Below are positions 33,768-43,409 of a DNA stretch of 64,000 nt, piece by piece. A model generated the notes under the pieces. The model was not told where the DNA came from. It searched no databases and saw only the letters and a list, made by a program, of their open reading frames with translations. The translations under genes and the position numbers were made by a program. The stretch's first letter is position 1; every line of letters begins with the position of its first letter. This DNA comes from Phycisphaerales bacterium (GTDB lineage Bacteria; Planctomycetota; Phycisphaerae; Phycisphaerales; UBA1924): positions 248,001-312,000 of the forward strand of contig JAJDDD010000006.1 in assembly GCA_029260495.1 (NCBI GenBank), in the 5' to 3' direction.

Positions 33768-36314
33768 TTAATTGATGACATCAAGCCGGGCGTATTGCAG
33801 GACCAGTGTTTTGACGCCTACATCGTGAAACTTGATGCGAGCGCGGCTGTTGGCGCCGCTCATGGTGATGGCTTCGACCATTCCGACGCCGAACTGGGGA
33901 TGGCGGACGCGAACTCCGACACTGAGGCCGTATTCGGCGCCGCCGCCGCTGTCGCCGGTGGCGTTTTCCCATCCGTCCGCCTCCTGGCTGGCGGAGTTTG
34001 CGGAGCGACTGGAACGGCTGCGTGAGCGGGAGTTTTCCCAGCCGCCTCGGCTTGCGCGTCCGCGGGCGGCCCAGGTGTCTTCGTCTTCCCAGCCGCCGGC
34101 TCCATGATCTGCCTGATCGCTGACGATGAGGTGTGTTTGATCGAGCTCATTGAGGAACTGGCTGGGGATGGCGCGTTCGCGCAGGCCGCGATGCGTTCGG
34201 TAGCGGGCGCTGGTCATGAGGAGTCGCTGCTTGGCGCGGGTGATGCCGACGAAACAAAGGCGGCGCTCTTCTTCGAGTTCCGCCTGGCTTTCACGGGCGC
34301 GCGAGTGCGGGAGCAGGCCGTCTTCGAGGCCGATGATCGCGACGGCGTCGAACTCAAGCCCCTTGGCGGCGTGGAGCGTCATGAGTGTGATCGCGCCGGA
34401 GGCGGGGTCGATGGCGTCGGCGTCACTGACGAGGGAGACGGTTTCGAGGTAGGCGCGCAGCATGCTGAGGAGGGGGGGAGTTTCGAGCAATTCCGCACTC
34501 GTAGATTCGCTGTTGTGATCAGGCGACTCGGATGAGTTCTCAGGAGTTTGCGGGTTGTTGAATGCGGGATCGTCTTCGGGGGAATATTCCTGCTCAAACT
34601 CATGGGCGGAGGAGATGACCTCTTCGAGATTGGCGAGGCGATCTTCATCGGGGGCCTCGCCGGATTTTTCCGCTTTGCTTTTATAGTGTTTTTCGAGTCC
34701 TGATTCGGTGATGACGCGTTCGGTGAGCTCTTCCAGGGATGAGCTGACATCGGCGCCGAGAAAGGCGCCGTGCCCGGTCCAGGCGTCGATCATCGCGACG
34801 AACTTGGTGATGGCGCTTTGTGCGCGGGCGGTCAGATCGAACTCAACTCCACCTTGAGCGATGAGGCGGAGCGCGTCAAAGAGCGATGATTGGTTTTTGT
34901 ATGCGATGGTGTCCACGCGCGCGATGGTGGTGGCGCCGATGCCGCGCGTTGGTTTGTTGAGGATCCGCCGGAGCGAGACATCGTCCGCCGGATTGGCGAC
35001 GACGCGCAGATAGGAGAGCGCGTTTTTGACTTCCTCGCGTTCGTAGAATGCGGTGCCTCGGGCGATGACATAGGGGAAGCCGGCGCGGCGAAGCTCATCT
35101 TCCATGACGCGACTGAGCGCATTCATGCGGTAGAAGACGGCCATTTCCTTCCACTCAACTCCATCCTGCTGGCGTGCGCGGAACCAATCGGTGACGAGCT
35201 CTGCTTCGTGGCGCTCGTCGGCGCAGAGTGTGAGCTCGACAAGTTCGCCGCCATCGCGGCTGGTGAACAGGTCCTTGTGTTTGCGCATTTTGTTGCGCCG
35301 GATAAGCGTGTCAGCCGTCGCGAGAATAGGAGCGGTGGAGCGGAAGTTTTCGCCCAGCGCGATGACGCGGGTCGCGGCGTATTGATCTTCAAACTCGAGA
35401 ATATTGCGGATGTCGGCGCCGCGCCAGCCGTAGATGGATTGGTCGGGGTCGCCGACAACGCAGATGTTGGGGGGCGTGTTGTCGGGTTGGGCGGCGATGA
35501 GCGAGGCGAGGACAAACTGAACTTTGTTGGTGTCCTGGTATTCGTCGATCATGACATGGCGCCAGCGATGCTGGACTTCTTCCCGGGCTTCTTCGCAGGT
35601 TTGCAGAGCGCGCACGGTGAGGAGGAGCAGATCGTCAAAATCAACAGCGTTGGCGCGGCGGAGCCCGTCCTGATAGGACTTGTAGATGGTCGCGATCGTG
35701 CGCGCATAGAAGTCGGACGCGGTGGCGGCGAAGGCTTCGGCGTCCATCATTTCGTTTTTGGCGTTGCTGATGGCGCTGAGGACGGCGCGAGGCGCCCAGT
35801 TGGAGGTGTTCAACCCAAGGTTGGCGATGGAGCGTTTGACGAGGGCTTGTTGATCGGAGGAGTCGTAGATGGTGTAGTCGGGATTAAGGCCGGGAATGTT
35901 GGCGATGTCGGCGTAGCGGCGCAGAAGGCGGGCGCAGAGTGAGTGGAATGTCGTGATGGTGAGGCCGCCCGTGCGCGCGGCGCCGATCTCTGCGAGAAGG
36001 CCGGTGACGCGTTCGCGCATTTCGCCGGCGGCTTTGTTGGTGAAGGTGAGCGCGAGGATGCTCCAGGGGGGGACGCCTGCGCGCACGAGATGGGCGACGC
36101 GGCGGGTGATGACGCGCGTCTTGCCGGAGCCGGCGGCGGCGAGGATGAGCAGCGGGCCTTCGGCGTGCTCGACGGCGTCGCGTTGAGGATCGGTGAGGTC
36201 GGTGAGGAGGGGGTCTGCCTGGGCGCGGGCGAAGTCGGCGAAGTCCGCGATGGGGTCGAAATCAGCGGAATCGGGGGTGTCAGCGGGCATGGGGGTGGTG
36301 TGGGTCTCTTCCAT
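33768..36314 (-). CDS. UvrD/PcrA superfamily 1A DNA helicase
   Basis: 848 aa. 3'-5' DNA helicase for excision repair, replication-fork repair and plasmid-type unwinding. Helicase motifs in order: LTDPQRDAVEHAEGP (Q motif), LILAAAGSGKTRVITRRVAH (I), LTFTNKAAGEMRERV (Ia), TTFHSLCARLLRRY, IDEYQDTNKVQ (II), GDPDQSIYGWRGAD (III), LGENFRSTAPIL (IV), LMTLHAAKGLEFDAVAI (V), CFVGITRAKQRLLMT (VI). An acidic Ser/Glu/Pro linker is inserted near residue 590. The tail (VRHPQFGVGMVEAI, then RIKFHDVGVKTLVLQYARL) is the Tudor-like end that in PcrA/UvrD contacts RNA polymerase. uvrD and pcrA cannot be separated from sequence alone. Confidence 0.95.
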   Translation of the reverse strand: MEETHTTPMPADTPDSADFDPIADFADFARAQADPLLTDLTDPQRDAVEHAEGPLLILAAAGSGKTRVITRRVAHLVRAGVPPWSILALTFTNKAAGEMRERVTGLLAEIGAARTGGLTITTFHSLCARLLRRYADIANIPGLNPDYTIYDSSDQQALVKRSIANLGLNTSNWAPRAVLSAISNAKNEMMDAEAFAATASDFYARTIATIYKSYQDGLRRANAVDFDDLLLLTVRALQTCEEAREEVQHRWRHVMIDEYQDTNKVQFVLASLIAAQPDNTPPNICVVGDPDQSIYGWRGADIRNILEFEDQYAATRVIALGENFRSTAPILATADTLIRRNKMRKHKDLFTSRDGGELVELTLCADERHEAELVTDWFRARQQDGVEWKEMAVFYRMNALSRVMEDELRRAGFPYVIARGTAFYEREEVKNALSYLRVVANPADDVSLRRILNKPTRGIGATTIARVDTIAYKNQSSLFDALRLIAQGGVEFDLTARAQSAITKFVAMIDAWTGHGAFLGADVSSSLEELTERVITESGLEKHYKSKAEKSGEAPDEDRLANLEEVISSAHEFEQEYSPEDDPAFNNPQTPENSSESPDHNSESTSAELLETPPLLSMLRAYLETVSLVSDADAIDPASGAITLMTLHAAKGLEFDAVAIIGLEDGLLPHSRARESQAELEEERRLCFVGITRAKQRLLMTSARYRTHRGLRERAIPSQFLNELDQTHLIVSDQADHGAGGWEDEDTWAARGRASRGGWENSRSRSRSSRSANSASQEADGWENATGDSGGGAEYGLSVGVRVRHPQFGVGMVEAITMSGANSRARIKFHDVGVKTLVLQYARLDVIN

Positions 36315-36835
36315 GAGGTTGTATTTCCGGGGGGGGGCCGGGAGGGTGGCGTTCGCTGATTAAGGATAGGTGCTGGATAGTGGATTGAAATGATTTCGGA
36401 GCAGATACGCTAGCAGGGCGGGTGAGGGTTGGAGATGGCGGAACGAGTGAAGAAATCTTTATGCGATCTAAATGGGGAACTGGCGGGGATTTCGGCGCTT
36501 TTCCACAGCTCTGGCGACAGGCTACCCACAAGAAATTGTGGCATGAGGGGTTGAGGGTACGAAATGTAGTTGTATAGTTGAGGTTTCCGTGTTGCGGACG
36601 GGCGGCGATGGCCTGTGCGTGACAGACTCTGGATAGTTTGCGAAAAGTTCAATCGAGCCACCCCTCTCCTACCCCTTTTGTTTGGGCGGGCCGGCCCTCG
36701 ACCGACCGGTCCGTTTCGGACCAGCAATGTCAGATTTTTCAGCTCTTTGAGAGTTGCTTCGGGCAGCGTGCGCCATGGTGGCGCGCGGATATTTCAGGTT
36801 TTTACGACCGGCATTCAAGGTGGGGACCGAATCGA
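36315..36835. other. 521-bp intergenic region between the divergent helicase and dcd genes
   Basis: No credible gene. It holds the divergent promoters of uvrD-like and dcd, none of which I can place firmly. Two DnaA-box-like sequences lie close together: TTTTCCACA at 36499-36507, which fits TTWTNCACA, and CTACCCACA at 36522-36530, a weaker match. Overlapping the latter, CCACAA-GAAA-TTGTGG (near 36526-36541) is a perfect 6-bp hairpin. There is no AT-rich melting region and no dnaA or dnaN nearby, so I do not call an origin. Confidence 0.5.
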
Positions 36836-37411
36836 ATGGCCGTCCTGTGCGACACGCAGATCAGGGAACTCGTCGGCATCGAGCCATTTGCTGAGGGCGA
36901 GAAGCGTCCGGGCGCGGTTTCGTATGGCGTTTCGAGCTATGGGTATGACGTGCGCGTGGGGACGCGGTTTCAGATTTTCACGCCGACGCCCGCCTCGGGT
37001 GGCGTTTCGATCGTCGATCCCAAGCGGTTTACGAATGATCTTTTTGTTGATGTGGATGTCGCGGGTACTGACACGGATCATGTGGTGATCCCGCCGAACT
37101 CGTTTGCGCTGTGCGAGACGGTGGAATGGTTTGATATTCCTCGCGATGTGCTTGTGATTTGCGTTGGCAAGAGCACGTATGCGCGTTGCGGGCTGATTGT
37201 GAATGTCACGCCGCTTGAGCCGGAATGGCGCGGGAAGATCACGCTGGAGATCAGCAATACGACGCCGCTGCCTGCGAAGGTGTACGCGAATGAGGGGATG
37301 GCGCAGCTGATTTTCCTCAAGGCTGATCGTGTGTGCGCGGTGAGCTACGCGGATAAGCAGGGGAAGTATCAGGATCAAGAGGGGCTGACGCTGCCCCGGG
37401 TGGATTCGTAG
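36836..37411 (+). CDS. dcd: dCTP deaminase
   Basis: 191 aa, starting at ATG 36836 as in other Dcd proteins ([12 protein letters not shown]); the open frame runs 66 codons further up but that part is not Dcd-like. A GGGGA lies about 9 nt upstream. Converts dCTP to dUTP for thymidylate synthesis. Residues match E. coli Dcd closely: the GKSTYARCG loop (111-119) and the catalytic Glu138 in [21 protein letters not shown] near residue 32 is also family-typical. It is followed after 72 bp by nrdJ, so the two may serve deoxynucleotide supply together. Confidence 0.95.
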   Translation: MAVLCDTQIRELVGIEPFAEGEKRPGAVSYGVSSYGYDVRVGTRFQIFTPTPASGGVSIVDPKRFTNDLFVDVDVAGTDTDHVVIPPNSFALCETVEWFDIPRDVLVICVGKSTYARCGLIVNVTPLEPEWRGKITLEISNTTPLPAKVYANEGMAQLIFLKADRVCAVSYADKQGKYQDQEGLTLPRVDS

Positions 37412-37483
37412 AACTGTTGGGCAAGTAACCTCCCGCCTCGCGCTGGGCGTTGGGCGTTTTTTCGGAATGGATTCCACTTCACG

Positions 37484-40400
37484 ATGAAGATCACACGTCG
37501 TTTCACCAAGTCAGGCCACGATCCGTTTGCTTCTGTGAAGTGGGTTTCGCGGTCGAGTCGAATCTCGAACCCTGATGGGTCTGTTGTTTTTGAGATGGCG
37601 GACGCGGAGGTTCCGGAGTCCTGGTCGCAGCTCGCGACGGACATCATGGTGAGCAAGTATTTCCGCAAAGCGGGCGTGCCGCAGATGGATGATGCCGGGA
37701 ATGTGTTGCGCGACGGGCAGGGGCGCGTGATCACAGGGCCCGAGCGGTCGGCGCAGCAGGTGATTCATCGTCTGTGCGGGTGCTGGCGCCATTGGGGCGA
37801 GAAGCACGGGTATTTCGATTCGTCAGCGGACGCGCAGGCGTTCTATGACGAGATGGCGCACATGTTGGTGCATCAGATGGCGGCGCCGAACAGTCCGCAG
37901 TGGTTCAACACGGGGCTGAACTGGGCGTACGGCGTGACGGGTCCGGCGCAGGGGCATTGGTGCGTTGACCCGGAGTCGGGACGGACGGAAGAGTGTGAGG
38001 ATGCGTATACGCATCCGCAGCCGCACGCATGTTTTATTCAGAGTGTGCGCGACGATCTCGTGGGTGAAAGCGGGATCATGGACTTATGGACGCGCGAGGC
38101 GAGGCTCTTTAAGTATGGGTCGGGGACGGGGACGAACTTTTCCTCGCTGCGCGGCGAAGATGAGCCGCTCTCGGGTGGTGGTAAGAGCAGCGGGCTGATG
38201 AGCTGGCTGAAGATCGGCGATCGCGCTGCGGGGGCGATCAAGAGTGGTGGCACGACGAGACGGGCAGCAAAGATGGTGTGCCTGGATCTCGATCATCCGG
38301 ACATTGAGCAGTTCATCAGCTGGAAGGTGCGCGAGGAGCTGAAGGTTGCTGCGATGGTTGAGGGAATGCGAGCCCTGAGCCCGGATCAGAAAGAGATAGC
38401 GGTGAAGCTGGGGCTGACGCTTGATTACGACTTCAACGGCGAGGCGTACCAAACGGTCAGCGGGCAGAATGCGAATAACTCCGTGCGGATTCCGCACGAG
38501 TTTTTCGAGGCGCTCGATGCGGGCGGCGAGTGGCGCCTGGTCAATCGCACAAGTGGGGAGGTCGCGAAGACGCTCGCAGCGGGTGATCTATGGGAGCAGA
38601 TTTGCTTTGCTGCGTGGCGCTGCGCGGATCCCGGAGTGCAGTACGACACGACGATAAACGAGTGGCACACATGCCCAGCAGAGGGGCGGATCAACGCTTC
38701 CAACCCGTGCAGCGAATACCTGTTCCTTGATGACACGGCGTGTAATCTCGCATCGCTTAACATGATGAAGTTCTATGACTCGAAGCGGCGGCGTTTTGAC
38801 GTGGATAGTTTCGAGCATGCGGTGGATCTGTGGACGATCACACTTGAGATCAGCGTTTTGATGGCGGCGTTCCCGAGTGAGGCGATCGCGCGCAAGAGCT
38901 ATGACTATCGCACGCTGGGGCTCGGGTATGCGAACCTCGGCGCGATGCTCATGCAGGCTGGGATTCCGTATGACTCGGAAGAGGCGCGGTCCGTCTGCGC
39001 GATGGTGACAGCGATCATGTGCGGGCGCTCGTATCGGCAGTCCGCGGTGATGGCGAAGGAGCTGGGCGCCTTTGCGCGGTTTGATGAGAATCGCGATGAG
39101 ATGCTGCGCGTGATTCGCAATCACAGGCGAGCGGCGCGGGGAATCGCGCGTGACGCCGTTGGCAATGACGGGTATGAGCAGTTGTCGGTGGCGCCAGTGC
39201 CGATCGATCATGAAGTGGCGCGGTCGGGGCGGGTCAACATTGGCAATGCGAAGGAGATGCTGAATCGCGCAACGCACGCCTGGGATGAAGCGGGGGCGCT
39301 GGGCGAAAAGCATGGGTATCGCAATGCGCAGGTGACGGTGATCGCGCCGACGGGGACGATTGGGCTTTTGATGGATTGCGATACAACGGGGGTGGAGCCG
39401 GACTTTGCTTTGGTGAAGTTCAAGAAACTGGCGGGTGGCGGGTATTTCAAGATCGCGAATGCGTCATTGCGGCCTGCGCTTGAAGCGCTGGGGTACAGCG
39501 ATGAGCAGGTGCGCGCGATGCTCACGCATGTTCTGGGGACGCTGAGTCTTGATGCGCCAATGCCTGATGAGGTGGCGCGGCTGGGCGATGGCACTGGGCG
39601 GACGTTTGCGGAGTTTTTACTTGAAAAGGGGCTGACCGGAGATGACTTGGCGCGGGTGACTGAGGCGCTGCCAGGTGTGTTTGAGCTGAAGTTTGCGTTT
39701 AATGCGTGGACGCTTGGCGATGAAGCGATGGCGCGGCTTGGGATTGACGCAGAGCGCGCGAAGAAGGATTCATCGTTTGATGCGCTGCGTGCGATGGGCC
39801 TGACGCGAGCGCAGATTGCGGCGCTGGATGAGCGTCTTTGTGGCACGCAGACGATGGAGGGAACGCCGCACCTGAAGGATGAGCATCTGGCGGTGTTTGA
39901 TTGCGCGAATGCGTGCGGGAAGAAGGGGCGGCGCTTTATTGGGGTGGAAGGGCATATTCGGATGATGGCGGCGGCGCAGCCGTTCATCTCGGGAGCGATC
40001 AGCAAGACGATTAATCTTCCGAACAACGCGACGATTGATGAAATCGGGGCGGCGTATCGATTGAGTTGGGAGCTTGGGCTGAAGGCGAATGCGTTGTACC
40101 GCGATGGGTGCAAGCTGAGCCAGCCCTTGTCTACCAAAAGTGACAGCGGGCCCGAGGACTCCGAGCATGAGAGCGGTGGCGGGCGAAGACTGGATGAAAC
40201 CGAGTTGCGACTGTTAGAGACAGAGGAGGATGACGATGCCCTCGAATCTGCGCGTGAGGAGATTGCGGTTGAAGCGGCTCGGGCGGCGGAGGCGGTGTCT
40301 GGCGGAGATGCGCGAGGACTCGAAGTTATCCGTGAGCGGATTATCCATAGGCCCCTCCGGCGTCGACTTCCCGACACGCGACAATCGCTCACCCACAAGT

Positions 40401-41104
40401 TCAACATCGCCGGGCACGAAGGCTACCTGACTGTTGGCTTGTATGAAGACGGGCTCCCCGGGGAACTCTTCATCACGATGGCGAAGGAGGGTTCGACGAT
40501 CGGCGGGCTGATGGATTCGCTCGGAACAGCGGTGAGCGTGGCGCTGCAATATGGGGTGCCGGTCGAGAGTTTGGTGAACAAGTTTACGCATCAGCGTTTT
40601 GAGCCTGCGGGGATGACGACGAACCGGGACATTCCATTTGCCAAGAGTCTGGTTGACTACATCTTCCGTTGGGTTGGCAATGAGTTTGTGCCGGGATATC
40701 GAGACGCGATGGCGCCGGCGCGAAGTGAGTCGGAGTCAGCAGCGAATGTTCACGGGGCGGCCGACGCAGACACGCCGGAGGAAGATGGCCGGCGCATCGA
40801 GGTTGATCGGTTTGCAACTTCTGGGACGCCAACGCGCAGCTCTGGCGAAATCGCGAGCGGTGAAAAAGATCCTGGCGGTGTTCGGCGAAGCGCCGTTGCA
40901 ACATCCGCTGTTCGTATGACAACGGTTCTCGCGAGCGATGGGCAAACAAGCGTTGAAACGCGGGCAGCATCGAAGGTTCTTTCGCTTGCGATGCGCGATT
41001 GTCAGGGCGATGCGCCGGCGTGTGATGTGTGCGGGACAATAACAGTGCGCTCGGGCACGTGCTACAAGTGCCTGAACTGCGGGCACAGCATGGGGTGCAG
41101 CTAA
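37484..41104 (+). CDS. nrdJ: Vitamin B12-dependent (class II) ribonucleotide reductase
   Basis: 1206 aa. Reduces ribonucleotides to deoxyribonucleotides with adenosylcobalamin, independent of oxygen. The barrel has the first redox Cys in QPHACFIQSVRDDLV, the substrate region FKYGSGTGTNFSSLRGEDEP, and the radical-site NPCSE with Cys409 and Glu411 followed by TACNLASLNM. FISGAISKTINLPNNAT is a class II hallmark. A long charged linker (about 880-960) precedes the ATCase-unrelated domain AGHEGYLTVGLYEDGLPGEL, and the C-terminus has a Cys cluster (CDVCG...CYKCLNCG) that carries reducing power. No cobalamin riboswitch fits in the 72-bp gap upstream. Confidence 0.96.
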   Translation: MKITRRFTKSGHDPFASVKWVSRSSRISNPDGSVVFEMADAEVPESWSQLATDIMVSKYFRKAGVPQMDDAGNVLRDGQGRVITGPERSAQQVIHRLCGCWRHWGEKHGYFDSSADAQAFYDEMAHMLVHQMAAPNSPQWFNTGLNWAYGVTGPAQGHWCVDPESGRTEECEDAYTHPQPHACFIQSVRDDLVGESGIMDLWTREARLFKYGSGTGTNFSSLRGEDEPLSGGGKSSGLMSWLKIGDRAAGAIKSGGTTRRAAKMVCLDLDHPDIEQFISWKVREELKVAAMVEGMRALSPDQKEIAVKLGLTLDYDFNGEAYQTVSGQNANNSVRIPHEFFEALDAGGEWRLVNRTSGEVAKTLAAGDLWEQICFAAWRCADPGVQYDTTINEWHTCPAEGRINASNPCSEYLFLDDTACNLASLNMMKFYDSKRRRFDVDSFEHAVDLWTITLEISVLMAAFPSEAIARKSYDYRTLGLGYANLGAMLMQAGIPYDSEEARSVCAMVTAIMCGRSYRQSAVMAKELGAFARFDENRDEMLRVIRNHRRAARGIARDAVGNDGYEQLSVAPVPIDHEVARSGRVNIGNAKEMLNRATHAWDEAGALGEKHGYRNAQVTVIAPTGTIGLLMDCDTTGVEPDFALVKFKKLAGGGYFKIANASLRPALEALGYSDEQVRAMLTHVLGTLSLDAPMPDEVARLGDGTGRTFAEFLLEKGLTGDDLARVTEALPGVFELKFAFNAWTLGDEAMARLGIDAERAKKDSSFDALRAMGLTRAQIAALDERLCGTQTMEGTPHLKDEHLAVFDCANACGKKGRRFIGVEGHIRMMAAAQPFISGAISKTINLPNNATIDEIGAAYRLSWELGLKANALYRDGCKLSQPLSTKSDSGPEDSEHESGGGRRLDETELRLLETEEDDDALESAREEIAVEAARAAEAVSGGDARGLEVIRERIIHRPLRRRLPDTRQSLTHKFNIAGHEGYLTVGLYEDGLPGELFITMAKEGSTIGGLMDSLGTAVSVALQYGVPVESLVNKFTHQRFEPAGMTTNRDIPFAKSLVDYIFRWVGNEFVPGYRDAMAPARSESESAANVHGAADADTPEEDGRRIEVDRFATSGTPTRSSGEIASGEKDPGGVRRSAVATSAVRMTTVLASDGQTSVETRAASKVLSLAMRDCQGDAPACDVCGTITVRSGTCYKCLNCGHSMGCS

Positions 41105-41594
41105 ATGATTCGATTTATTTGGGGCGTTGAGGATAGAGAGACCGAGCGCAGCCCAGGCTGCGCGCAACTCTACATGAAGGAGGCCAGTTGATTCACTGTG
41201 AACCGCGAAGTTTGCAGTGAATCAGCGAGAACATGAACGCGACCTGATCGCTCCGAACAGGTCGAACAATACTCGAGAAGGCGATGACGCCTGCGTTTGT
41301 CAATGGTTGGCGAGAGGACGGACCCCCGCCCGCTTGCGAGTTAATGGAAGCATTCGCAAGCGCGCCGGACCCCGGAGAACTTTGGCGCGACGGCTTGTGG
41401 AGGCCACGGAATATTGCGCCAAGGCGCCGGACGGAAAGCGGGCGCAGCGTCTCGCGCTTCTCGGGTGTTTTTTAGAGCTGGCTGACGATCATGCTGCGCA
41501 AGAGGCGCAGCGCGGATTCGTCAGCGACATCATGGACCCCACCGGAAGGGCTCGGCGTCTGCAATGGACGCCTCGCAGCCCTTCACCTCTTCGA
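41105..41594 (+). ncRNA. Hairpin-rich non-coding stretch after nrdJ; candidate structured RNA
   Basis: Roughly 490 nt between the nrdJ stop and a strong terminator, with local perfect hairpins: 41146-41153/41156-41163, 41189-41198/41215-41224 (10 bp), 41240-41246/41258-41264, 41279-41283/41288-41292, 41331-41339/41354-41362 (9 bp), 41493-41499/41505-41511. None of the signatures of RNase P RNA, tmRNA, SRP RNA or 6S RNA is visible to me. It could be an independent structured RNA or a long 3' UTR of nrdJ. An open frame 41217-41774 crosses the terminator and two hairpins, so I do not treat it as a gene, although its codons 41400-41530 read fairly protein-like. Confidence 0.35.
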
Positions 41595-41633
41595 CCCCCG
41601 AGCGGACGCCCACCACCGCTCGGGGGTTTCTTT
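41595..41633 (+). terminator. Strong rho-independent terminator, plus strand
   Basis: CCCCCGAGCGG (41595-41605), 10-nt loop, CCGCTCGGGGG (41616-41626), then TTTCTTT. An 11-bp perfect stem. It ends transcription from nrdJ or from the hairpin-rich stretch before it. Confidence 0.92.
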
Positions 41634-41687
41634 ATGCATACCTATTTTGTCTCGCGTTTGACGTTTCATGGAATTTTTGTTTTGTGC

Positions 41688-41725
41688 AAAAAAAGAAGAC
41701 GCCCGCGCGAGGGAGTGCGCGGGCG
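41688..41725 (-). terminator. Strong rho-independent terminator, minus strand
   Basis: On the minus strand: CGCCCGCGC, 8-nt loop, GCGCGGGCG (stem 41700-41708 / 41717-41725), followed by TCTTC and a run of seven T (plus-strand A run 41688-41694). It lies 69 bp beyond the stop of the fibro-slime gene and opposes the terminator at 41595-41633. Confidence 0.92.
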
Positions 41726-41793
41726 CCTGTGCGAGCTGAGCGATGAGATGTGCTTCTGTCGCGATTCAGATTGAGGCAAGTGAGGAGGTTGAC

Positions 41794-43302
41794 TCAATCG
41801 AAGGGGTTGGTGGTGGGGGACTCGTTGCGCTTCGAGAGCAGCGCCATGTTGGTGCTGATCGAGAAGGCGGCGTCATCGACGGAGCGTTGGGCGTAGAACA
41901 GGCGGATATCGTGGATCGCGCCATCCGCCAGGCCCAGGCGGTCCATTTCGACGTACTGCTGGCCAGCGGTTCCGGCGCCGCCGAGGTCCATCACCAGCTC
42001 GCCGTCCACGAAGAGCCAGGCGTCACCTTCGCCAGCGACCTGAATGAACTGGCCGCTGCACTGGGTGTAGATGAAGCGAGCGCTGATCTCGTAGGTGAAG
42101 TTGCGGTTGTGGGCGTCGCTCTCGTTGCCGTACAGCTGGCGATCAACGGGGTGGAAATCTTCGGTGGTAAACTCATAGTTGTCACCGTTGCGGACGAGCT
42201 CGATGCCGTGAATGGTGGAAATGTTGGCGCCGGGCGCTTCGCGGAACCACTGACGGAAGGAGCGGGGCGAGTCGATGCCGCCGGCGTTTTCGGCGCCGAG
42301 GTCGGCGGCGATATCGCGGGCTTCACCACACGCAAGGGGATTGGGCTCGGGGTCGGGATCGTCAAAGTATTCGGGGTCGGTGGCGAGCGAAACAAGAACG
42401 ACGAGGTCCTGGAAGTCGGCGGCGCTGGAGTTCAGATCAGTCGTGCCAAGCTCGAAGAGGTAGATTGCCTGGTTGTCGTCAAGGCTGACGGTGTTGGTGT
42501 CTTCATCGATGAAGTCGCGGACGAAGGATTCGATATCACCCTGGCCCATGAAGCCTTCGATGTTCGGGACGGTGTCGCCATCGCGGAGAACCTTGACCTG
42601 GGGCGAGTCTTCGCGGGAAATGACGGTCATGCTGTTTTCCCAGTCACTGGCATCGTTGCCGCTGAGGCCGCTGTCGCGCTTCTGCCAGCTTGTTCCGGTG
42701 ACGGAGATGGCGCTGCCGCTGGCGTAGATATCGGAGACAAACTGCCTGCGCGGGCCGTGGTCATTGACGTTGCCGTCCATCGCATCACCGTTTTGGCCGA
42801 AGGGCTCGAAGGTGTCGGCGCCAATGCGGACCTCTACGGTGACAGGCATGTCGTACTCACCGCTGGCGGTGATGGCGGCGCCGAGAACTTCAACCTGAGC
42901 AGCGAATGCCCGACTGGGAACGACGCGGCCGGGAGTTGTTTCGAAGTCTGTGACAGCGTCGGCGCTGGCTTCGAATGCCAGGCTCGGCGCGATGGCGCGG
43001 CCGAGGACATCGGTCGCCGGAGAGAGAACCACGGCGCCGCTGCCTGTATAAACGGGCTTGCCGTTGCGATCGAGCATGTGAGCGACATTCCCGGCGCTGG
43101 ATGTGAGGCCGTCACTGGAGCTGACATTAAAGTCTGCGTGGTTGGCCTGGAAGTCCCGAATCACGCCGAAGAGCTTGATGCTCTGGGGCTGAGCGCCGGC
43201 CTGAGCGGACGCGGTCTGATCGGTGACAAAGACGGCGGCGCCGGCGGCGCATGCGATGGCGGCGGCGCGGTTGGCGACAAAACTGTTCATGCGGATCTTC
43301 AT
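41794..43302 (-). CDS. Exported fibro-slime domain protein
   Basis: 502 aa from ATG 43302 (MKIRMNSF), set by GGGAG about 7 nt upstream on the minus strand; the longer frame to 43338 lacks a site. A signal peptide of about 33 residues ends in A-S-A-Q-A. The N-terminal half is a beta-rich region of unknown type. The C-terminal half, from about residue 310, is the fibro-slime domain: SPRSFRQWFREAPGAN, then YEISARFIY, GDAWLFVDGELVMDLGG and IHDIRLFYAQRSVDDAAF, i.e. a PA14-like sugar- or surface-binding fold first noted in slime-mould and Fibrobacter proteins. A surface or adhesion role is likely. Its terminator is at 41688-41725. Confidence 0.82.
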   Translation of the reverse strand: MKIRMNSFVANRAAAIACAAGAAVFVTDQTASAQAGAQPQSIKLFGVIRDFQANHADFNVSSSDGLTSSAGNVAHMLDRNGKPVYTGSGAVVLSPATDVLGRAIAPSLAFEASADAVTDFETTPGRVVPSRAFAAQVEVLGAAITASGEYDMPVTVEVRIGADTFEPFGQNGDAMDGNVNDHGPRRQFVSDIYASGSAISVTGTSWQKRDSGLSGNDASDWENSMTVISREDSPQVKVLRDGDTVPNIEGFMGQGDIESFVRDFIDEDTNTVSLDDNQAIYLFELGTTDLNSSAADFQDLVVLVSLATDPEYFDDPDPEPNPLACGEARDIAADLGAENAGGIDSPRSFRQWFREAPGANISTIHGIELVRNGDNYEFTTEDFHPVDRQLYGNESDAHNRNFTYEISARFIYTQCSGQFIQVAGEGDAWLFVDGELVMDLGGAGTAGQQYVEMDRLGLADGAIHDIRLFYAQRSVDDAAFSISTNMALLSKRNESPTTNPFD

Positions 43303-43409
43303 GACGTTCTCCCTCGGATCTTCAGTTGCGTGGTTCAATGAATGTGTTTTTCTCAGGTGGGCGGCGAATGTGTTGTTCGCCTGATGCCCGTCAACACACC
43401 AACTGTCTG

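Noticed and set aside
36481-36560. Possible replication origin (DnaA-box-like sites)
   Set aside because: Only one good and one weak box, no AT-rich unwinding region, and no dnaA, dnaN or gyrB nearby.
37412-37483. Cobalamin riboswitch before the B12-dependent reductase
   Set aside because: The gap is only 72 bp, too short for the riboswitch, and no B12-box-like text is seen.
41217-41774. Long plus-strand open frame (185 codons) after nrdJ
   Set aside because: It runs through an 11-bp stem terminator and through the opposing terminator, its second half is composition-like junk, and it has no known domain. A short part near 41400-41530 reads protein-like, so a decayed gene cannot be fully excluded.
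41743-43341. 532-codon plus-strand open frame opposite the fibro-slime gene
   Set aside because: The minus strand has a signal peptide, ribosome site, recognisable domain and terminator; the plus frame is a Gly/Val/Ala-rich shadow.
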